This document shows positions 1-5,521 of a stretch of DNA of 23,164 bases, one piece after another. Made by a program: the position numbers and the translations under genes. The stretch spans positions 1-23,164 of the IMG/VR virus record IMGVR_UViG_3300023243_000606; one strand, given 5' to 3'. The stretch comes from a virus. The notes under the pieces are model-generated. The model saw only the letters and a program-made list of their open reading frames with translations, had not been told where the DNA came from and ran no database searches. Position 1 is the stretch's first letter. Every line of letters starts with the position of its first letter.

Positions 1-2
1 CA

Positions 3-548
3 TTACACAGCTACATATCTTAATGAACATCCTATATATCCAACTGGTCTATACTCTTCAGGATTATCCAATACTTTTTCTAACATATCACGAATCATTT
101 GTTTATCATCTTCATATGTTCTTTGTGGGGCATCAATATCTTGAGGGAAATCAGGTGACCAAGTTAGAGTAATACTTTGTTTAGGTTCATATGTTTCTGG
201 ATTGTAAGTGGTGGGGGCAAATACACATCCATCTTTTACGGGGTCATGCATGGTACCCGACTTATACCTTTTTGGAGTAAACATTAAAGTATAGATGTAT
301 CCTACTTTATGTTTATAAGTTGGGTTATCTGTATCTGATATTTTTATTGATTTTACAACAATTGGGGTTGTGTTATCTTCTGCTAACCCACTCGGATGTT
401 CCATCCAAACAATTTTATCGAACTCAAAGTGTTTAATAAATTCTACCTCTACCTGTGTAATTTGTTCACTTGTTAAGTTGTTAATACCCAATGCGTCCAT
501 AGAGTGACCGCAAATGTCTAGTAGTTTTTCTGTTAAATTTGATTTCAT
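3..548 (-). CDS. Hypothetical phage protein, 181 aa
   Basis: I do not recognise this protein. It is complete: the start is at 548 and the TAA stop is at the window edge (3-5). It is soluble-looking and acidic, with no membrane segment and no signal peptide. The N-terminal third looks helical; the middle (about residues 60-130) alternates hydrophobic and polar residues as in a beta-rich fold and contains several proline/threonine stretches. It follows queE and has its own promoter just upstream (570-598), so it can be transcribed apart from the queuosine-type genes. The leader between promoter and start is a TTTATT-rich run with no Shine-Dalgarno site. No function can be assigned. Confidence 0.8.
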   Translation of the reverse strand: MKSNLTEKLLDICGHSMDALGINNLTSEQITQVEVEFIKHFEFDKIVWMEHPSGLAEDNTTPIVVKSIKISDTDNPTYKHKVGYIYTLMFTPKRYKSGTMHDPVKDGCVFAPTTYNPETYEPKQSITLTWSPDFPQDIDAPQRTYEDDKQMIRDMLEKVLDNPEEYRPVGYIGCSLRYVAV

Positions 549-569
549 GATTTTATTTATTTATACCGT

Positions 570-598
570 AATATACGAACATTATTTACAAAGCCCAA
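570..598 (-). promoter_or_regulatory. Promoter P1 (TTGG-N15-TTCGTATATT)
   Basis: On the minus strand TTGG (598-595) is followed by exactly 15 bases and then TTCGTATATT (579-570). This is one of twelve matching sites in the window. It lies 21 bases upstream of the 181-aa gene start at 548. Confidence 0.75.
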
Positions 599-684
599 AC
601 TGAGGGTAAATTTCTGTTGTATCCTTTTTCATCATTACATCCGTAACCGATTATCCATTCATCTTTAAACGTTATCACACACAT
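586..684 (-). CDS. Possible small ORF, 32 aa
   Basis: A 32-codon frame starts at ATG 684-682, overlapping the last bases of queE in another frame, and ends at TAA 588-586. The product begins MCVITFKDEWIIGYG and ends in SVWAL. It looks protein-like (aromatic and charged residues mixed, no low complexity) and would be translationally coupled to queE. Its 3' end runs through the -35 TTGG of promoter P1. There is no homology support, so it may be chance. Confidence 0.3.
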   Translation of the reverse strand: MCVITFKDEWIIGYGCNDEKGYNRNLPSVWAL

Positions 685-1463
685 CTCTCTTGCTCAAATC
701 CTATAATGTGAGGTCGCCAAGTCATACGATACCCGTTATCCCTCACCCAATTAAATACTAAGGGGTATGATTGGAATAATCCTTCCCTTGTATCACCACT
801 AGGCATAAACCATACTTTATCTTGAGGTACCTCCATAATTTTAATAAAATCTAAAATTTCAGCTAAAGCACCCTCATCTTGTCCCCCCCATACTGGTTTT
901 ATGTGGTAATCTGAATGGTATTCTATTGATTTTTTTATTGCTTCATAATTGAGTCTAAGTTTATTATGCTGTTTCACCATCCTTTCATCAGTAATCCCAC
1001 CTTGTGGTGTTTCTACACCAACGACTGGAACAGAATTGCTAAACTTAGGAGAAATAGATAACAAATTAATAGGATAGTCCGTGGGGAGAAAATGACTTCC
1101 TTCAGTTTCGATAGTAATAAATATATTATTTTCATGCGCAAAGTGAGTTAATTCATTTACTAAGGTAGGGTGAAGTGTAGGTGAACCACCCGTTAACATC
1201 ATCTCTTTAATGTGGGGGTTTGATTTGTACATGGCAATAATATCATTAAAGGTATGTGTTCCTTTTTCAGGATGGATTGAAGTATAGAAAGAATCACACC
1301 ATCCCCCTTCACGGAAAAAACACCTGTGAGAACATCCTGTAGTTCTGACTACTACTGTTGGATAACCAGCTCTACTTCCTTCACTCTGTACCGCTGTGTA
1401 AACTTCTACAATAGGTAAAACCTTATCATAGTCTGGTAGTCGTTTTAATTGTTTGTGTTCCAT
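675..1463 (-). CDS. queE: QueE-like 7-carboxy-7-deazaguanine synthase (radical SAM), 262 aa
   Basis: A radical SAM enzyme that converts 6-carboxy-tetrahydropterin to 7-carboxy-7-deazaguanine (CDG), the third step toward preQ0. Visible family marks are the N-terminal substrate loop AVQSEGSRAGYPTVVVRTTGC (its core is QSEGSRAG, residues 26-33), iron-sulfur cysteines C44, C48 and C56, WCDS at 55-58, a TGGSP motif at 91-95 (GGEP in most radical SAM proteins), ETEG at 119-122 and SISPKFSNS at 136-144. The cysteine spacing is CX3CX7C rather than the usual CX3CX2C: five extra residues (FREGG region) sit before the last cysteine. The length is slightly above that of bacterial QueE. It lies 41 bases after queD, probably in one operon with thioredoxin and queD. 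The family call is firm; the precise product depends on the partners. Confidence 0.92.
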   Translation of the reverse strand: MEHKQLKRLPDYDKVLPIVEVYTAVQSEGSRAGYPTVVVRTTGCSHRCFFREGGWCDSFYTSIHPEKGTHTFNDIIAMYKSNPHIKEMMLTGGSPTLHPTLVNELTHFAHENNIFITIETEGSHFLPTDYPINLLSISPKFSNSVPVVGVETPQGGITDERMVKQHNKLRLNYEAIKKSIEYHSDYHIKPVWGGQDEGALAEILDFIKIMEVPQDKVWFMPSGDTREGLFQSYPLVFNWVRDNGYRMTWRPHIIGFEQERCV

Positions 1464-1504
1464 AATTTTTTAATGTGATTATTTCACTTTATTTATTACC
1501 TAAT

Positions 1505-1945
1505 CTATTCACCATAATACGCTGCATTTTTTCCGTGTTCCATAAATTTAACCTTAGTTACTCTAACTCTACCATTAGTCTCTTCTAATACGAAGGGGTT
1601 AACCTTATTAAAAATGAATTCAGCAAATTTCTCAGCTCCTGTAGCTTCAATAACTCTTAACTGGATTACACCTAAATCATTCATTGTTTTCCAACCACCC
1701 ATTCCAGGATCATCTTCAGCAACAATAACTGTGTGGTCAAATATATAATCCATCCACTCCTTGGGTTGTTTACCATCAATTAAGGTTTTAGCACGTTTAG
1801 CCATCCCAAAATCCATAACCCAATTTTTTTCATCTAATTCCCCTTCAAAATATATTTTGAATGAAATGCCGTAGCCATGTAGGAATCTACGGTCAGCAAT
1901 GGGTTCCCTCGGCTCGCCATTGGCGAAAAACCGTGGAGAACCCAT
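1505..1945 (-). CDS. queD: QueD-like 6-carboxy-tetrahydropterin synthase, body of a frame-split gene
   Basis: QueD makes 6-carboxy-5,6,7,8-tetrahydropterin from dihydroneopterin triphosphate, feeding QueE. In this 146-codon frame I see LHGYG (22-26, matching LHGH), a strand ending FEGELD, VMDFG (43-47), the catalytic-pair DH (70-71) followed by AEDDPGM, ATGAEKFAEF (101-110, the PTxEnxA helix) and MEHGKNAAYY (135-144, the ETxxxAxY end). However, the first 20 residues from the ATG at 1945 do not resemble the family. The expected N-terminus, including the cysteine before LHGY, is in another frame (1976-1893). The natural protein is therefore probably 1976-1505, joined by a +1 shift near 1895. 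Without that, the product lacks the first strand and the catalytic cysteine. Either the gene is broken, the sequence has an error, or the frame change is used. Confidence 0.85.
   Translation of the reverse strand: MGSPRFFANGEPREPIADRRFLHGYGISFKIYFEGELDEKNWVMDFGMAKRAKTLIDGKQPKEWMDYIFDHTVIVAEDDPGMGGWKTMNDLGVIQLRVIEATGAEKFAEFIFNKVNPFVLEETNGRVRVTKVKFMEHGKNAAYYGE
1869..1892 (-). promoter_or_regulatory. Inverted repeat directly after the queD TGA codon
   Basis: CCGTAG (1892-1887) and CTACGG (1874-1869) are perfect complements with a 12-base loop, and the repeat begins at the base after the in-frame TGA. It could act as a structure that helps recoding, or it could mark a hairpin-driven mutation that broke the frame. 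A shorter GTAG-ATTC-CTAC stem is nested at the same place. Confidence 0.4.
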
Positions 1946-1976
1946 CGTATACTTTACTTGATTGAAATTTATTCAT
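1893..1976 (-). CDS. queD: N-terminal segment of queD in another frame, ends TGC TGA C
   Basis: A 27-codon frame from ATG 1976-1974 to TGA 1895-1893. Its product contains YDGFSTVFRQWRAEGTHC. This fits the N-terminus of the QueD-like family (first strand, FS..F/H motif, and a cysteine shortly before LHGY), whereas the overlapping start at 1945 gives an unrelated MGSPRFF sequence. A +1 step at TGC TGA C would read GAC and enter the queD body at residue D18, giving THC-DR-RFLHGYG. Skipping the seven bases 1895-1889 would give the tighter THC-RFLHGY. The family match is from memory and should be tested by alignment. Confidence 0.65.
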   Translation of the reverse strand: MNKFQSSKVYDGFSTVFRQWRAEGTHC

Positions 1977-2024
1977 TTTTAATTAAATTTTAGTTTTTTA
2001 TTATTTATTAGAAATACTTAATAT

Positions 2025-2285
2025 TTATCCATTATACCAGTCTATAATTTGTTGTTTTGATTGCATTCCAACTTTACGACCTAGTTCATTTCCCTGAAGA
2101 TCAGTTAAAATTAAAGTTGGAGTAGATTTAATGTTATATTGTTGTGTTAACATTGTATCATAATCAATATTAACTTTTTTAACCTTAACACCACTACCCT
2201 CTAAACTTTCTATAATTGACCCCAATGTTTTGCAAGGTTGACACCAATTAGATTGGAAGTAGAGAATTCCTCTGTTATTATTCAT
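2025..2285 (-). CDS. Thioredoxin-like protein, 86 aa
   Basis: A small cytoplasmic disulfide reductase of the thioredoxin fold. The active site WCQPC is at 14-18, directly after the first strand (ILYFQSN), and the cis-proline motif STP is at 54-56 before the strand LILTD. At 86 residues it is shorter than bacterial thioredoxin (about 105), lacking the first strand and helix, which is common for phage thioredoxins and glutaredoxins. Its likely partner is the phage class I ribonucleotide reductase (13511-16212), whose NrdA carries a C-terminal CSSC pair that needs a dithiol donor. It sits 19 bases after the 55-aa membrane protein gene and upstream of queD, so it is co-transcribed with the base-modification genes. 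Confidence 0.9.
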   Translation of the reverse strand: MNNNRGILYFQSNWCQPCKTLGSIIESLEGSGVKVKKVNIDYDTMLTQQYNIKSTPTLILTDLQGNELGRKVGMQSKQQIIDWYNG

Positions 2286-2304
2286 AATTTTTAATTTATT
2301 AATT

Positions 2305-2472
2305 TTATACTAATTCTTCGATTATCCCTACTATTTCACTCAATATAAGAACAATTGCTGCAGATTCCAAATTAAAAGGAATGAGAATATATCCTGCAAT
2401 TCTTACTGTTGATTTAGCAAAACTTACGTATTTATGTAGTTTTTGGTTAGGCATGTGTTCAATTTCTTTCAT
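2305..2472 (-). CDS. Small membrane-associated phage protein, 55 aa
   Basis: A 55-codon frame starts at ATG 2472-2470 and ends at TAA 2307-2305. The sequence begins MKEIEHMPNQ, continues KYVSFAKSTVRIAGYILIPF, and ends in a hydrophobic helix with acidic residues (SAAIVLILSEIVGIIEELV). It is placed just after promoter P2 (2490-2518), with a typical A/T-rich leader, and 19 bases before thioredoxin, so it is the first gene of that transcript. The pattern (short soluble start, KSxxRIxGY, then one hydrophobic stretch) looks like small proteins common in tailed phages, but the function is unknown. Coding is likely because promoter, leader and spacing all agree. Confidence 0.7.
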   Translation of the reverse strand: MKEIEHMPNQKLHKYVSFAKSTVRIAGYILIPFNLESAAIVLILSEIVGIIEELV

Positions 2473-2489
2473 ATTTTTATTTCTTATTT

Positions 2490-2518
2490 AATGTACGAAT
2501 TATTTGTTGTTTACCCAA
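2490..2518 (-). promoter_or_regulatory. Promoter P2 (TTGG-N15-TTCGTACATT)
   Basis: TTGG is at 2518-2515, with 15 bases to TTCGTACATT at 2499-2490. It lies 17 bases upstream of the 55-aa gene and would drive that gene, thioredoxin, queD and queE. The -35 overlaps the end of the HNH remnant. Confidence 0.75.
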
Positions 2519-2607
2519 GTGTGTTTTTCCTGGTGATGTAAATCTCTATGACAATTTGAACATATAGGTATACATTTTTTTAATTCTTCTCTATATGATT
2601 CAAGTGT
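2500..2607 (-). pseudogene. C-terminal remnant of an HNH endonuclease
   Basis: An open stretch with no good start reads LKKCIPICSNCHRDLHHQEK and on to HTWVNNK before the TAA at 2502-2500. CxxCH followed by a histidine pair is the typical C-terminal zinc/HNH motif of phage HNH homing endonucleases (CsNCHRxxH). The frame overlaps the 3' end of queC and is closed upstream by a TGA inside queC, so the N-terminal part of the nuclease is gone. It reads as the scar of a former intergenic HNH gene. Confidence 0.6.
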
Positions 2608-3449
2608 TCATCCTCAATTTTTTGGGCGTATTTTTTAACAAACTCCCATGAAACTAAAGTACCATCCTCTTCGGCATATTGTGATGGATCTTCTAATCCT
2701 AGTTTAATAAATGAGATAATACGCTCTATTGAAGACCCACTTTGGTAGTCACTATACCATACTCCGCTTTCTAGATTATCACCCCCATCTAAAATTGGAG
2801 CATAACTAGTCATTGTTCTACTATATATCTCTTTATAATCTAACCCTAATTCTTTACAACATTCAACACCATCTCTTAATACACCTGTTTTGTCAGTTAT
2901 ATTATAGGGGGCATAATAATCTACTTTATCAGAATCCCAATTTCCTATTTTAAATGCATGCTCTAATGCTTCACGAAATTCTTCGGAACAATCAGGGTAT
3001 ATTCCTGTTTTGGTTTTATTGTTAAAATCCCCCATATGTGTTCCTAGAGCTATTTTACATGACTCTCCCGTTCGTTTAGCTATTGATAAAGCTATGGCAT
3101 ATGTAATAGAAGCAAATATGGCATTACGATTGGGAACCACGGTTGTCAAAGCATTTTCGTGAGCATAGTGGCCCTTTTTCATTTCCATAGATCCATTATC
3201 TATCAAACCGCTTACCAGTAGATTAGACAACCCCCCTAATGTTATTATTTGGTGGGTTAATTCAAACCCTTGGTCTTGGAGGTATTTTACTAACGATTGA
3301 GCTCTTTCTAATTCTACTCTGTGTTTTTGGCCGTAATCAAATGAGATACAAACTACGCTTTGATATTCCCCCAAGCACCTTAATAATAGTGTACTTGAAT
3401 CTAATCCCCCACTTAATGAAACTACTACGTGATCTTTTTGTTTTTGCAT
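2580..3449 (-). CDS. queC: QueC-like 7-cyano-7-deazaguanine (preQ0) synthase, 289 aa
   Basis: An ATP-dependent enzyme of the PP-loop superfamily. QueC normally converts CDG plus ammonia to preQ0 through an amide intermediate. Visible motifs are SGGLDS (13-18, pyrophosphate-binding loop), DYGQKH (38-43), VPNRNAIF (105-112) and YPDCSEEF (151-158), all typical of QueC. The C-terminal zinc site, normally SCY followed by CGxCxxC, reads TSYAPILDGG (214-223) and ESGVWYSDYQSGSS (227-240): all four cysteines are absent although the surrounding pattern through LGLEDPSQY (250-258) remains. There is also a tail of about 30 residues after the usual end. It lies in the transcript that starts at P3 (FkbM gene and neighbours), apart from queD and queE. 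The family is firm; activity and end product are open. Confidence 0.88.
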   Translation of the reverse strand: MQKQKDHVVVSLSGGLDSSTLLLRCLGEYQSVVCISFDYGQKHRVELERAQSLVKYLQDQGFELTHQIITLGGLSNLLVSGLIDNGSMEMKKGHYAHENALTTVVPNRNAIFASITYAIALSIAKRTGESCKIALGTHMGDFNNKTKTGIYPDCSEEFREALEHAFKIGNWDSDKVDYYAPYNITDKTGVLRDGVECCKELGLDYKEIYSRTMTSYAPILDGGDNLESGVWYSDYQSGSSIERIISFIKLGLEDPSQYAEEDGTLVSWEFVKKYAQKIEDEHLNHIEKN

Positions 3450-3460
3450 TGTTAGTATAA

Positions 3461-3523
3461 TTTATAAATGCCCGGTATTAATAGGATATAGGCTAATCCT
3501 GTTTTTAATTATTTATATTTTAG
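3461..3523 (-). repeat. Intergenic direct repeat, copy A
   Basis: This stretch between the 175-aa gene and queC is nearly repeated at 4053-4107. The shared core on the minus strand is AAACAGGATTAGCCTAT, followed by ATTAAT, a short variable part and ATTTATAAA. Copy A has seven more bases in its centre, which create an AGGAT...ATCCT inverted repeat. It spans the last codons of one gene and the leader of the next. Confidence 0.7.
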
Positions 3524-4040
3524 GTGATATTGCTAATCCATCTACATTTATAAATTTAGCAGGACCACTTATGTACCCCTTGGGTAAGTTTTGACTTATT
3601 ATACTTTTATATAGTAAACTCTTTTGACCTTTAGCAAAGGATAAGGATTCATCCTTATTTTCTTCAAATATCAAGATACAAATTAATTCTTTACCTTCCA
3701 AAAAATCTTTAACAACCTCCATTAGAGTAGCCATTATTTTTAGTAGTTCTCGGGTATTACTAAATTTTGCCTGGGTGGATATTCCTTTAATAGAATATCC
3801 CAAATTATAGAATCCTTTCAATTGAGATTTTTTAAAAATAGGAGCTAAGTCAATATTTTCTACTTCAGACTTTCCGATTTTACTAAAAATAACATCTACT
3901 ATATTATCATCTTCAATTTCAAATTTATATCTAGTATCCCCCCTGTTATTTATATTGTAAGGAGTTATATTTTTTAAATCTCCAATCTCTAATAAATGCT
4001 CTTCTAAAAGAGATGTTAATTTTATAACATTTATACTCAT
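3513..4040 (-). CDS. Hypothetical phage protein, 175 aa
   Basis: I do not recognise this protein. It is soluble-looking, with a helical start (VIKLTSLLEEHLLEIGDL), then a strand-rich part with DTRYKFEIEDDNIVDVIFSKIG (about residues 35-56) and a C-terminal half with one long hydrophobic helix (RELLKIMATLMEVVKDFLEG) followed by a strand (ELICILIFEE). No transmembrane segment is certain and no catalytic motif stands out. The mixed alpha/beta pattern and the phrase SLLYKSIISQNLPKGY near the end suggest one compact domain. It lies between two copies of the same intergenic repeat (3461-3523 and 4053-4107) and is probably read from P3 together with the FkbM gene upstream and queC downstream. Confidence 0.75.
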   Translation of the reverse strand: MSINVIKLTSLLEEHLLEIGDLKNITPYNINNRGDTRYKFEIEDDNIVDVIFSKIGKSEVENIDLAPIFKKSQLKGFYNLGYSIKGISTQAKFSNTRELLKIMATLMEVVKDFLEGKELICILIFEENKDESLSFAKGQKSLLYKSIISQNLPKGYISGPAKFINVDGLAISPKI

Positions 4041-4052
4041 ATTTTATTTATT

Positions 4053-4107
4053 TTTATAAATACCTGACATTAATAGGCTAATCCTGTTTTTAAGTATTTA
4101 CATTTTA
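4053..4107 (-). repeat. Intergenic direct repeat, copy B
   Basis: Second copy of the block at 3461-3523, between the 89-aa gene and the 175-aa gene. It has the same AAACAGGATTAGCCTAT core but lacks the seven-base central insert, so the AGGAT/ATCCT pairing of copy A is absent. It could be a weak promoter, an mRNA processing or stability element, or a scar of gene insertion. Confidence 0.7.
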
Positions 4108-4374
4108 GAATGTTCTCTCCCCAGGTAATATTAGGGGTTTTATTGGGCGATTCCCTTTAGAATCTAGATCACTTCTTTCATCTAATATAACTTTAAACTC
4201 AACACCATTAACTTTAAAAATACCTCCTTGTTTTAGCATTTTCCTAAAGAAATTTTCCTGTATCTCGTTCCAATCTTCACTAAGAGAAATAATTTCTTCT
4301 TTATCTGATGGGTTTTTATTTCTATCTATGTAGATTTTATGATTAAACCTTATTGTTTGTTTTTTTAATGCCAT
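4105..4374 (-). CDS. Hypothetical phage protein, 89 aa
   Basis: I do not recognise this protein. It is small, highly charged and soluble: it starts MALKKQTIRFNHKIYIDRNK, has a central helix (EDWNEIQENFFRKMLKQGG) and a short strand pair (IFKVNGVEFKVIL). Its start codon overlaps the stop of the FkbM methyltransferase gene by one base (TAATG), so the two are translationally coupled and probably made together. That makes a role with the methyltransferase possible, but nothing in the sequence shows it. Confidence 0.75.
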   Translation of the reverse strand: MALKKQTIRFNHKIYIDRNKNPSDKEEIISLSEDWNEIQENFFRKMLKQGGIFKVNGVEFKVILDERSDLDSKGNRPIKPLILPGERTF

Positions 4375-5039
4375 TATAATTCTAATTTATGTTTTAGTTT
4401 GTTATCATTAATAAATAAGAAATCTGATTGGTTTAATTTACCGTTCCAGTAATTTAAGCTTCCTATATCAAACACTTTAAATCCTAAAGGATTTAGGAAC
4501 GATATTATATCCCCTATTAATGGGGCACCTTCATTATATTTAAGTATAGATAATTCTAACTGCAAAAAAGAACTATTTAATATCGTATGCAACCCCCCCT
4601 TAATTACATCTAATTCAGCTCCCTGTACATCGATTTTAATATAATCATATACGGTTGTTGGGTTTACAATTGAATCTAAAGTAGTTGTTTTGATTTTTAC
4701 CTCATGGGGGTTTTTGTAAAATGGGGTTGTTTCTTTATAAATCGAGGAACCACCACATACACTATTATTACCTTCCGAGGTTTGGGTGTAGAAAGATACT
4801 TCTTTTTCTGTATCTAACAACATACACATTTTATAATTAGGGTTTACAATTTTTAGGAATTCCTCACATTTAGGATTACCTTCAATACTTAATATTTCTA
4901 TGTTGGGGAATATATTGGTGAAGGAATTGTAGAATTGACCCAAATTAGCCCCTATATCTAATACTCTTTTAGGTAAGTAATTAACATTTGATAATGCTCT
5001 TATCCTTTCATCCATAAAATCATTCCACAGGTGCGACAT
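4374..5039 (-). CDS. FkbM-family methyltransferase, 221 aa
   Basis: A SAM-dependent methyltransferase of the FkbM family, which usually methylates sugar hydroxyls in polysaccharides or glycosylated metabolites. The SAM-binding motif RVLDIGANLGQF is at 25-36, with the acidic residue ending strand 2 in LSIEGNP (50-56). The family hallmark YDYIKIDVQGAELDVIKGG is at 131-149, followed by QLELSILKYNEG. The length is right for a single-domain FkbM. There is no glycosyltransferase nearby. In a phage it could modify host surface glycans, phage glycans or another target; the sequence does not decide. It is coupled downstream to the 89-aa gene (one-base overlap) and lies one base after the 129-aa gene, all from promoter P3. 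Confidence 0.88.
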   Translation of the reverse strand: MSHLWNDFMDERIRALSNVNYLPKRVLDIGANLGQFYNSFTNIFPNIEILSIEGNPKCEEFLKIVNPNYKMCMLLDTEKEVSFYTQTSEGNNSVCGGSSIYKETTPFYKNPHEVKIKTTTLDSIVNPTTVYDYIKIDVQGAELDVIKGGLHTILNSSFLQLELSILKYNEGAPLIGDIISFLNPLGFKVFDIGSLNYWNGKLNQSDFLFINDNKLKHKLEL

Positions 5040-5040
5040 T

Positions 5041-5430
5041 TTAATTGTTTTTAAAATATTTATCTAAAAATTCCCTACGGTAAGCATGTACATTACCCTC
5101 ATATTTAGGGTTTGAAATAGGTATTTCTTTTATTAATTCTCCTAATTTAACAGCTTCAATACAAACTACTCTACCTAATTCTTTACCTGAGGCTTTACCT
5201 AAATAGTTGTAAAGTGTTAAAAATTCATTTTCTATTTTATTTACTTCAAAAAACTCGTGTAGAAATTCTCTAGTATATAAGAATACTTTACCTTTATAAG
5301 TTGGTAAATCTAATTCCCTTTGTTTAAATGGTTGTTTTCTAAGTATTGAATATGCGTGAACTTTTAACCCCATCCCATTCTCATCTTTTTTTCCGGTGTA
5401 GTCATAAAGTGACATCATTGTATTTTCCAT
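5041..5430 (-). CDS. Hypothetical phage protein with an internal duplication, 129 aa
   Basis: The protein is two copies of a domain of about 60 residues. Copy 1 runs from LYDYTGKK (8-15) through PTYKGKVFLYTREFLHEFF; copy 2 runs from LYNYLGKASG (about 73-82) through NPKYEGNVHAYRREFLDKYF at the end. Shared features are LYxYxGK, a lysine/valine strand, xYxGxVxxYxREFLxxxF and a short acidic or polar tail. The second half resembles a small hypothetical protein often seen in tailed phages. There is no catalytic motif. It is the first gene after promoter P3 and precedes the FkbM gene by one base. Function is unknown. Confidence 0.8.
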   Translation of the reverse strand: MENTMMSLYDYTGKKDENGMGLKVHAYSILRKQPFKQRELDLPTYKGKVFLYTREFLHEFFEVNKIENEFLTLYNYLGKASGKELGRVVCIEAVKLGELIKEIPISNPKYEGNVHAYRREFLDKYFKNN

Positions 5431-5478
5431 GTTTGTTTATTTTAAATTATTAATCATTATTAACCTTATTTATATGTA

Positions 5479-5510
5479 AATATACGAATAGTATATGATG
5501 GGTGGGTTAA
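5479..5510 (-). promoter_or_regulatory. Promoter P3 (TTCGTATATT, weak -35)
   Basis: TTCGTATATT is at 5488-5479, 48 bases upstream of the 129-aa gene start. The -35 position holds TTAACCC (5510-5504) rather than TTGG or TTAGG, and the spacing is two bases long, so this is the weakest match upstream. It would drive the 129-aa, FkbM, 89-aa, 175-aa and queC genes. Confidence 0.55.
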
Positions 5511-5521
5511 TTTAATCGTAG

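Noticed and set aside
1505-1945. QueD lacking all zinc histidines as a true property of the enzyme
   Set aside because: The apparent loss at the N-terminus is mostly explained by the frame split; the correct N-terminus is in the 1976-1893 frame. Only HGY in place of HGH remains as a real difference, and it may be a family trait.
3239-3460. Plus-strand frame opposite the queC 5' end
   Set aside because: It lies fully antisense to a well-supported gene, is hydrophobic only because of the opposite-strand codons, and has no promoter on the plus strand.
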